A stretch of DNA of 39,247 nt from CAXGTL01 sp964012725 (GTDB lineage Archaea > Nanobdellota > Nanobdellia > Woesearchaeales > CAXGTL01): assembly GCA_964012725.1 (NCBI GenBank), contig CAXGTL010000009.1:1-39247 (forward strand). Reading direction: 5' to 3'. A program made the translations under genes and the position numbers. Numbering within the stretch: position 1 is the first letter of the stretch; each line of letters opens with the position of its first letter. The notes under the pieces were generated by a model that was not told where the DNA came from, ran no database searches, and worked only from the letters and a program-made list of their open reading frames with translations. Positions 34,768 to 39,247 of this stretch are shown here, in pieces.

Positions 34768-35430
34768 ATGACACTTAGAATAGGGCACAGAGGAGCTCCT
34801 GGATATCTTGATGAGAACACTATTGAAGGCTTTAAAAAAGCTTTAGCTTTAAAATGTGATATGATAGAGTTTGATGTAAGAAAATGTAAATCAGGAGAAA
34901 TAATTCTAATGCATGATCGTAGAGTAACTAGAGCAACTAATGGCAGAGGTTTTGTTAGAAATCTTGAATATAAAGATTTAAAAAAGTTAAAAACAAATAA
35001 TGGTTATAAAATTCCAACTTTAGACCAAGCTTTACAATATTTAAAAGGAAAATGTAAAATTATTATACATATTAAAGATAAAAAATCTTATCCTATAATT
35101 GTTGCGCTTGTTGAAAAACATAAATTAACAAAAGATGTAATTTTGTCTTCTTATAAAACAAGGGTTTTAAAAAAAATAAAACAAATAGATTCTAGAATAA
35201 AGCTCGGATTAGTTTCTGACAAAAGGGTTGGTTTATTAAGAAACGCAAGAAAACTTGGTTGTTATAGTGTTCATCCTCACTTCTTTGCAAGGCTTACAAA
35301 AAAGTTTATACAAAAACTGCAAAAAGAGTTTAAGGTTTATGTTTGGACTGTTAATTGGAAAGGTTCTATTAGACGTCTGAAAAAGAAAAAAGCAGATGGT
35401 ATTATGTCTGATTATCCTGATTTGATATAA
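34768..35430 (+). CDS. Glycerophosphodiester phosphodiesterase (GDPD) family protein
   Basis: 220 residues, the length of short bacterial/archaeal GDPDs (UgpQ type). It has the catalytic His-Arg (GHRG, His7-Arg8), ENT (Glu16), the metal pair Glu34/Asp36 in IEFDVRKC, and His49-Asp50 in MHDRR, and ends with VWTVN..ADGIMSDYP. It would split glycerophosphodiesters to glycerol-3-phosphate and an alcohol. The third metal ligand, Glu in the usual IEIK motif, is His101 here (IIHIKDK), so activity or metal choice may differ. A TATA box (34738-34748) places the transcript start at the ATG. No signal peptide, so it acts in the cytosol. Confidence 0.87.
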   Translation: MTLRIGHRGAPGYLDENTIEGFKKALALKCDMIEFDVRKCKSGEIILMHDRRVTRATNGRGFVRNLEYKDLKKLKTNNGYKIPTLDQALQYLKGKCKIIIHIKDKKSYPIIVALVEKHKLTKDVILSSYKTRVLKKIKQIDSRIKLGLVSDKRVGLLRNARKLGCYSVHPHFFARLTKKFIQKLQKEFKVYVWTVNWKGSIRRLKKKKADGIMSDYPDLI

Positions 35431-35440
35431 GAATAAAAAA

Positions 35441-35532
35441 AGCCTCTGGCCAGACTTTCATCAATTTCTTGAATTTGAACTGGCGACCTGTCGCTTACTA
35501 GGCGACCGCTATAGCCACTAAGCTACAGAGGC
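35441..35532 (-). tRNA. tRNA-Thr with anticodon AGU and a T-loop intron
   Basis: Acceptor GCCTCTG/CAGAGGC, D stem GCT/AGC, anticodon stem GTCGC/GCGAC with an ordinary 7-base loop CTAGTAA, variable AGGTC, T stem GCCAG/CTGGC, discriminator T73 as in archaeal tRNA-Thr. The T loop is 26 bases. A 19-base intron (35455-35473) leaves TTCAAAT. Around it TTCA pairs with TGAA (4 bp), bulges AAT and AGT (3 each), and the inner stem TCAA/TTGA closes a GAAA loop: a textbook bulge-helix-bulge. Anticodon bases 35497-35499 read AGU, where GGU would be normal; A34 is hardly known in archaea. 92 bases minus 19 gives 73. Confidence 0.88.
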
Positions 35533-35543
35533 AATTTTGTTTT

Positions 35544-35611
35544 TTTATGTGTGGCTTTATGCCACACTATCCCGATTGAACCTGATAAGGTTCATGCTAC
35601 ACAGGCATAAA
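35544..35611. repeat. Inverted-repeat element with two exclusive folds
   Basis: Two simple hairpins: GTGTGGC 35549-35555 with GCCACAC 35561-35567 (7 bp), and TGAACC 35577-35582 with GGTTCA 35589-35594 (6 bp). In addition, 35544-35555 can pair with 35596-35611 (TTTATG/CATAAA plus TGTGGC/GCTACA, with a 4-base bulge), which would break the first hairpin. It lies between tRNA-Thr(AGU) and the thioredoxin-like gene. The latter seems leaderless, so the element is not in its mRNA. Strand and role unknown. Confidence 0.45.
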
Positions 35612-35714
35612 TATAAGTTTATTTAGTTGATTTAAAAATGTTTTGTATTTCTGGGGTTTGGAAATCTGGTATTTAAACACAAACTTTATATCTAACCTCT
35701 ACTTTTATAATAAT

Positions 35715-36044
35715 ATGATACCAGAACTAGATGAAAAATCATTAGAAGAATTCATTCTAAATTCACAGTTTCCAGTAGCTGTGCTTTTCTGGGGCCCATG
35801 GAGCCAAGCATGTAGAGATGTGGTACCAATATTAGAAAATCTTAGAAGACAGTTTGCAAGAAAACTAAAGTTTGCAAAGGTTAATATCAGTTCAAACAAA
35901 GCTTTGGCTGACAAACATAATGTAAGAGGTATTCCAACAATTGTTTTCTTCAATGTTGCTGCTAAACCAGTACATTCTATATCTGGTGTTTATTCTCAAG
36001 CTGATTTCACTAACAAGTTTAATTCTGCAATGGGTTTATTGTAA
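35715..36044 (+). CDS. Thioredoxin-fold protein lacking the first active-site Cys
   Basis: 109 residues covering a whole thioredoxin fold: VAVLFWGPW strand, active-site helix, VNISSNKALADKHNVRGIPTIVFF with the cis-Pro74, and the final helix. Where thioredoxin has WCGPC, this has W-S-Q-A-C (Trp29 to Cys33): the nucleophilic Cys is Ser30 and only the second Cys remains. It is therefore not an ordinary disulfide reductase; a chaperone-like, monothiol or binding role is more likely. ATG 35715 lies 27 bases after a TATA box (35685-35691), giving a leaderless mRNA; the frame is open upstream to 35643, ahead of the promoter. Confidence 0.82.
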   Translation: MIPELDEKSLEEFILNSQFPVAVLFWGPWSQACRDVVPILENLRRQFARKLKFAKVNISSNKALADKHNVRGIPTIVFFNVAAKPVHSISGVYSQADFTNKFNSAMGLL

Positions 36045-36089
36045 GAAGTTTCTATATTTAAAACAAAAAAACACTGTTTGTAAGCCACA

Positions 36090-36515
36090 TCACTCGATCT
36101 TTAAAGCCTTCATAATCTTGTCAAGCTTTTGATTAATAATTTTAAGATCCTTACCAGAGTTCTTATTACCAGAACCTCTGCCAGAACTATCTTTGTCTTG
36201 TTTTGCAAAACAATCATCACAAAATAAAGGTTTACTTGTAGTTGGTTTAAAAGGTACTTCACATTTAGCACCGCAAGCAGAACAAGTAACTTGAGTCATT
36301 TCAACATTACCTCTAGATCTACCAGAATCTCTTCTTCCTCTAGAACCGCCTCTGTCTCCAAAGCCGCCTCTACCTCTAGAACCACTTCCAAAGCTCTTCC
36401 TACCTCTACTACTTCTGCCTGAAGAACTATCTCTAGACTTTCTTCTTCCACCAAAGCCGCCTCTACCTCTAGAACCACCTTTGGAATACTTCTTTGTACG
36501 ATCGAATTCTGCCAT
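36090..36515 (-). CDS. RGG-rich protein with a CxxC...CxxC zinc ribbon
   Basis: 141 residues. Residues 1-70 are Arg/Gly/Ser repeats (SRGRGGFG occurs more than once; many RGG and RGR steps), typical of disordered RNA-binding tails. Residues about 72-105 form a zinc ribbon: VTCSACGAKCEVPFKPT...PLFCDDCF (Cys pairs about 20 residues apart). A short helical end (IINQKLDKIMKALKI) may oligomerise. A TATA box at about 36536-36545 is 26 bases upstream, so it has its own leaderless transcript. It follows the DEAD-box helicase gene on the same strand, which suggests work on RNA in common. Confidence 0.75.
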   Translation of the reverse strand: MAEFDRTKKYSKGGSRGRGGFGGRRKSRDSSSGRSSRGRKSFGSGSRGRGGFGDRGGSRGRRDSGRSRGNVEMTQVTCSACGAKCEVPFKPTTSKPLFCDDCFAKQDKDSSGRGSGNKNSGKDLKIINQKLDKIMKALKIE

Positions 36516-36572
36516 AATGTGTTAGAACTAGTATTAGTTTATAAGGTTATGTGAAATAATATGTGTTCAATT

Positions 36573-37682
36573 TTAACCTAAACTACCTTTCTCGATTTCT
36601 TTTACACTCAATTCATACTCAAACTCAATATTATGAAACCTGTCAACATCTTCTGGACAGATAAGTGTTAAAGAATATCCTTTTTTATCAAGTCTTCCAG
36701 TTCTGCCTATTCTATGAACATATATCTCTTTTTTTGTTGGAACATCATAATTAATAATAATATCAACATTTTGAATTTGAAGACCTCTAGCTGCAACATC
36801 TGTTGCAACCAAAATTTTAATCTTTCCACTTTTAAACAAACTAAGATTTTTCAATCTTTCTGTTTGTTCAAGATTACTACTTATTGATATTGCCTTATAC
36901 TTTTGATGTTGCAATAATTCAGTAATATTATATGATCTTTGTTTAGTATTACAAAATATTAATGCACGTTTAAACTTTTCTTTTGAAAATATATCTAATA
37001 ATATTTTATTTTTTTCTTTTTTTTCACAATATAACTTTTCTTGTACTATATTTTTAGGAATTAGCTCACCAATTCTTAATAATTCATAATTTACTATTTC
37101 ATTTTCAATAAAAGACTTAACTTTGTTAGTTATTGTTGCTGATGATAATATAATCTGTGTATCTTTACTTATTCTTTTTTTCATGTACGCACAATCATCA
37201 TAAAAACCTTGGTCAAACATTTGATCAGATTCATCAAATACTAAATATTTTACATCACCAACTTTAACTTTTTTATTATTTACATGCATAATAAGTCTTC
37301 CAGGAGTTCCTACTATTATATGTGTTTTTTTAGTTAGCGTTCTATAATCTCCTTTAATTTCTCTGCCACCATAAAAAATACCTACATTAATACCTAAGGG
37401 ATTACATATTTTTTTAATCTCTTTACCAACTTGAATGCAAAGTTCCCTTGTAGGTACAAGAACAATCATTTGTGTATTATGTTTTTTATTAATTTTCCCA
37501 ACAAAACCTAAAAGGTATGCAAGTGTTTTTCCGCTTCCTGTTCTAGATGTAAACACAATATTTTTACCTTGTATTGCTAATGGTATAATTTTATCTTGTA
37601 CTTCAAATGATTCATTAAACTTTAAACTAGTTAAAACTTTGACAATTTCCTTTTTTAAGCCTAGTTTGGTAAAATCTCCCAT
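36573..37682 (-). CDS. DEAD-box-type RNA helicase (DESD variant)
   Basis: 369 residues, the two RecA-like domains and no extensions. Motifs in order: Q-motif region (SFEVQDKIIPLAIQGKN), I TSRTGSGKT, Ia PTREL, Ib TPGR, II VFDESDQMF (DESD instead of DEAD), III SAT, IV IFCNTK, V ATDVAARGLQI, VI HRIGRTGR. It would unwind short RNA duplexes using ATP, for example in ribosome assembly or in the cold. TATA near 37703-37712 predicts a leaderless mRNA. The next gene downstream is the RGG zinc-ribbon protein, which may act as its RNA-binding partner. Confidence 0.92.
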   Translation of the reverse strand: MGDFTKLGLKKEIVKVLTSLKFNESFEVQDKIIPLAIQGKNIVFTSRTGSGKTLAYLLGFVGKINKKHNTQMIVLVPTRELCIQVGKEIKKICNPLGINVGIFYGGREIKGDYRTLTKKTHIIVGTPGRLIMHVNNKKVKVGDVKYLVFDESDQMFDQGFYDDCAYMKKRISKDTQIILSSATITNKVKSFIENEIVNYELLRIGELIPKNIVQEKLYCEKKEKNKILLDIFSKEKFKRALIFCNTKQRSYNITELLQHQKYKAISISSNLEQTERLKNLSLFKSGKIKILVATDVAARGLQIQNVDIIINYDVPTKKEIYVHRIGRTGRLDKKGYSLTLICPEDVDRFHNIEFEYELSVKEIEKGSLG

Positions 37683-37765
37683 TATATAAGTAAGAAAAGA
37701 GTTTGTGTTATAAATGTGTTCCTTTTTTGTTGATTTTTAAGAGAATTAATATAAATAAAAAAAAA

Positions 37766-37963
37766 TTATTTAATATAAAACCTATATGTAGGTCTTGCAG
37801 CAAACACAATAAATGCTCCTAAGAACCAACCCCAGTGTATAGAATGAACTAAATCCATTGCAGCAGGCCATACTGTTATTAAAAACAATATAAATGAAGC
37901 TACTGACAATTTAATCAAACTAATATCTTGTACATCTAATTTTTTCATTTGTTTTTCATACAT
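37766..37963 (-). CDS. Small two-helix membrane protein
   Basis: 65 residues: a basic, polar start (MYEKQMKKLD), a helix (about 15-33), a short WAV-type turn with His and Trp (VHSIHWGW) and a second helix (about 45-58), then a basic end. Resembles short membrane proteins common in DPANN genomes, but I cannot name a family. The ATG has a GGTGATAAAAT leader site. It starts 14 bases after a small zinc-ribbon gene on the same strand, so the two form an operon. Confidence 0.65.
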   Translation of the reverse strand: MYEKQMKKLDVQDISLIKLSVASFILFLITVWPAAMDLVHSIHWGWFLGAFIVFAARPTYRFYIK

Positions 37964-37977
37964 ATTTTATCACCTTT

Positions 37978-38133
37978 TTATACATCTAAATAAGATTCCA
38001 TAAACCCGCACTTAGAGCAAGCATAAGTATAATACTTTTTTCCACCAATGAATGTTTTTTTCTCTGCTTTCTTCCACACATGAGAACATTCATGTCCTTT
38101 GATCATGTTTGATTTACATTTTGTGCATTTCAT
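37978..38133 (-). CDS. Small zinc-ribbon protein, 51 residues
   Basis: A short open frame of 51 codons. It begins MKCTKCKSNMIKGHEC with a Cys-x-x-Cys knuckle, has His and Trp in the middle, and ends YTYACSKCGFMESYLDV with a second Cys-x-x-Cys. The two knuckles about 35 residues apart form a classic zinc ribbon. A TATA box (38155-38163) is 26 bases before the ATG, so the mRNA is probably leaderless. It is upstream of, and co-transcribed with, the 65-residue membrane protein. Function unknown; nucleic acid or protein binding is typical of such ribbons. Confidence 0.7.
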   Translation of the reverse strand: MKCTKCKSNMIKGHECSHVWKKAEKKTFIGGKKYYTYACSKCGFMESYLDV

Positions 38134-38240
38134 ATGATTATTTATAATTTAGTAATTTATAAATCTTGTGTTACAAAATCATACATTATTGAGAAAACTT
38201 TAAATACTATTTTAATATAAGTTAACTAAGAGGTGATAAT

Positions 38241-38612
38241 ATGAACAAAATAATAATATTAATGATTCTTATGTCTGTAGTACTTCTTACAGCATGCGGA
38301 AGTGGATCTCGTGAAGTAGGATATAAAAGCGATCTTAAATCAGGTTATTGTGGAATAGAAGTTCCTGCAGCTGTTTGCAAATGTGCATTCCATGGTACAC
38401 ACTGTGAAGAAGCAAAAATGACTAAAACAGAAGCTTCTGAAACAGTTGATACAGGATTTGCAGAATTTGATAAAGAAGGAATAGCTAATTTTAAACAAGA
38501 CTGTGAATCTAAGGATGGAAGATTTAATTCTGGTGATGAACCAAGTTGTACTTATTGTAATGATGGATTTTATTGGGAAGATAATGAAAAGAGTGGTTGT
38601 GAACAAAAATAG
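38241..38612 (+). CDS. Small Cys-rich lipoprotein
   Basis: 123 residues. A signal peptide ends in lipobox LTAC (Cys19). The mature part is polar and holds about nine Cys, among them CGIEV..CKC..HC, then a last block DCESKDGRF..EPSCTYCNDGFYWEDNEKSGCEQK, which probably form disulfides outside the cell. The ATG has a GAGGTGATAAT ribosome-binding site and a TATA element at about 38198-38207. No family recognised. It converges with a 42-residue membrane protein gene one base away. Confidence 0.7.
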   Translation: MNKIIILMILMSVVLLTACGSGSREVGYKSDLKSGYCGIEVPAAVCKCAFHGTHCEEAKMTKTEASETVDTGFAEFDKEGIANFKQDCESKDGRFNSGDEPSCTYCNDGFYWEDNEKSGCEQK

Positions 38613-38613
38613 T

Positions 38614-38742
38614 TTACATTTGCAATATTAAATAAATCCCATATATAGCTAATATAATAACGATTATAAGTCCAATAACACTAATCATAAGTGGTACTTT
38701 CCACATTCTTTTTTTAAATTCTTTTTTTGTTATTGTTGCCAT
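38614..38742 (-). CDS. Very small single-helix membrane protein
   Basis: 42 codons: a basic, polar start (MATITKKEFKKRMWKVP) and one membrane helix (about 19-39) made of Ile, Leu, Val and Tyr. It starts eight bases after the stop of the 122-residue membrane protein gene on the same strand, so it is probably its operon partner. No clear ribosome-binding site of its own. The clean charge-then-helix pattern supports a real protein. Confidence 0.5.
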   Translation of the reverse strand: MATITKKEFKKRMWKVPLMISVIGLIIVIILAIYGIYLILQM

Positions 38743-38750
38743 ATTTATTT

Positions 38751-39119
38751 TTATATAAAACTACTCCAGAATAACCAAGCCCCTAAAATAATTATAAATA
38801 TTGCACTAAGCCATTGTTTCTTTTTAAATCTTTGAGCTTGCTTATGAATTTGTTCTGGCCATCCAACTTTTGAAATTCCTTTGATCAAAGTAGACCAACC
38901 AAGAATAGTAATAACAACTTCCCAACTATAAACCCAAACATTGTGTAATATAACTGTAACTAAGCCCATGATTAATGTGATATAACCAGTTGATATGACA
39001 AATGCTTTATCATCTGTCATTTCTATTGTTTTACCTAATTGTTTTGTTATAATAAATAATGCACCAAATATTATAAAGAAACTTCCCCAAAGTCTTGCAA
39101 AGAATATTGTTATGTCCAT
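38751..39119 (-). CDS. Small four-helix integral membrane protein
   Basis: 122 residues, about four membrane helices. The pattern LWGSFFIIFGALFI..., then SGYITLIMGLVTVILHNVWVYSWEVVITILGWSTLIKGI, matches a widespread family of uncharacterised small membrane proteins seen in bacteria and DPANN archaea (HN.W...W.V.iTi.GW..l.KG). The ATG has a GAGGATGATAAT leader site. It is followed by the 42-residue membrane protein. Function unknown. Confidence 0.7.
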   Translation of the reverse strand: MDITIFFARLWGSFFIIFGALFIITKQLGKTIEMTDDKAFVISTGYITLIMGLVTVILHNVWVYSWEVVITILGWSTLIKGISKVGWPEQIHKQAQRFKKKQWLSAIFIIILGAWLFWSSFI

Positions 39120-39213
39120 ATTATCATCCTCTTTTTGTTTATTATAATTATAAGTAAACTAGTATTTAAAGTATTCTGTTGGATATTGAGTTTAACCTAG
39201 ATTTTAACTGAAG

Positions 39214-39230
39214 TTTTTGCGAAGCAAAAA
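39214..39230. repeat. Short perfect hairpin near the window end
   Basis: TTTTTGC-GAA-GCAAAAA: a 7-bp stem with a 3-base loop, in the 128-base stretch after the last gene. It is similar in style to the 8-bp, 3-base-loop hairpins at 34627-34672. It could be a terminator for a gene outside the window or a short palindromic element. Nothing else is seen in 39120-39247 apart from the AT-rich promoter region of the 122-residue protein (near 39139-39152). Confidence 0.45.
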
Positions 39231-39247
39231 TTTGGGAGAGTGGAGAC

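Noticed and set aside
35571..35611. TPP riboswitch
   Set aside because: AACCTGAT resembles the P4/P5 core, but the CTGAGA motif and the pyrophosphate helix are absent, and no thiamine gene follows.
35544..35611. An additional tRNA or split tRNA half
   Set aside because: A GGTTCAATC word is present on the minus strand, but no T stem or acceptor stem can be formed around it.
1..39247. CRISPR array, insertion sequence, prophage or integrated plasmid
   Set aside because: No regularly spaced repeats, transposase, integrase or capsid-type genes, and no flanking direct repeats were seen.

Overview
The window reads as a chromosomal segment of a low-G+C archaeon, most likely of the DPANN group near Woesearchaeota/Pacearchaeota. 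Archaeal identity rests on ribosomal proteins eS19, eL39 and eL31, Cbf5, Rad50, a NurA-like protein, a TrmB regulator, TATA-box promoters about 26 bases upstream of starts, and tRNA genes split by bulge-helix-bulge introns. The DPANN placement is an inference from composition, gene style and the secreted proteins with internal TGAVVG-type and pilin-like segments. No rRNA is present to settle it.

Layout. 1-3015 (minus strand): a cut-off zinc-ribbon gene, an EamA/DMT transporter, a thioredoxin-CcdA membrane protein and a ZIP metal transporter. 3184-6017 (plus): a leader region with an ORF interrupted by TAG, then a three-gene ABC exporter of the COG4586/4587/3694 type. 6019-12519: a cupin-like protein, Rad50, a small membrane protein and isoleucyl-tRNA synthetase. 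12553-16946: a surface glycoprotein-like protein, small enzymes (Dabb, a deoxyribosyltransferase-like protein), a protein with two LuxR-type helix-turn-helix domains, and TrmB. 17079-24506: membrane and secreted proteins, including a signal-peptidase operon, a SpoIIM-like protein and a 788-residue protein that joins a secreted N-terminal part to a pilin-like C-terminal part. 24507-30111: topoisomerase I, a propeller lipoprotein, a NurA-like nuclease and a small membrane protein. 30206-33680: tRNA-Thr(UGU), a NYN-domain protein, the eS19-eL39-eL31 cluster and Cbf5. 33685-35611: a dense RNA region with tRNA-Val(GAC) carrying two introns, two apparently independently promoted structured RNAs, a GDPD, and a tRNA-Thr whose anticodon reads AGU and whose intron lies in the T loop. 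35715-39119: a degenerate thioredoxin, an RGG zinc-finger protein beside a DESD-box helicase, and several small membrane, lipoprotein and zinc-ribbon genes.

How it works together. Information processing (IleRS, TopA, Rad50, NurA-like, ribosomal proteins, Cbf5, helicase, tRNAs) is interleaved with envelope functions (exporter, metal uptake, thiol redox, signal peptidase, surface proteins). Many cytosolic genes have a TATA box placed so that the transcript would begin at the start codon. Most secreted or membrane genes instead have a short leader with a GAGGTG-type ribosome-binding site. The most unusual content is the RNA region at 33.9-35.6 kb: three tRNA introns in two genes at three different positions, an unusual A34 anticodon, and two candidate stand-alone RNAs I cannot assign to a family. 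I saw no CRISPR array, insertion sequence or prophage.
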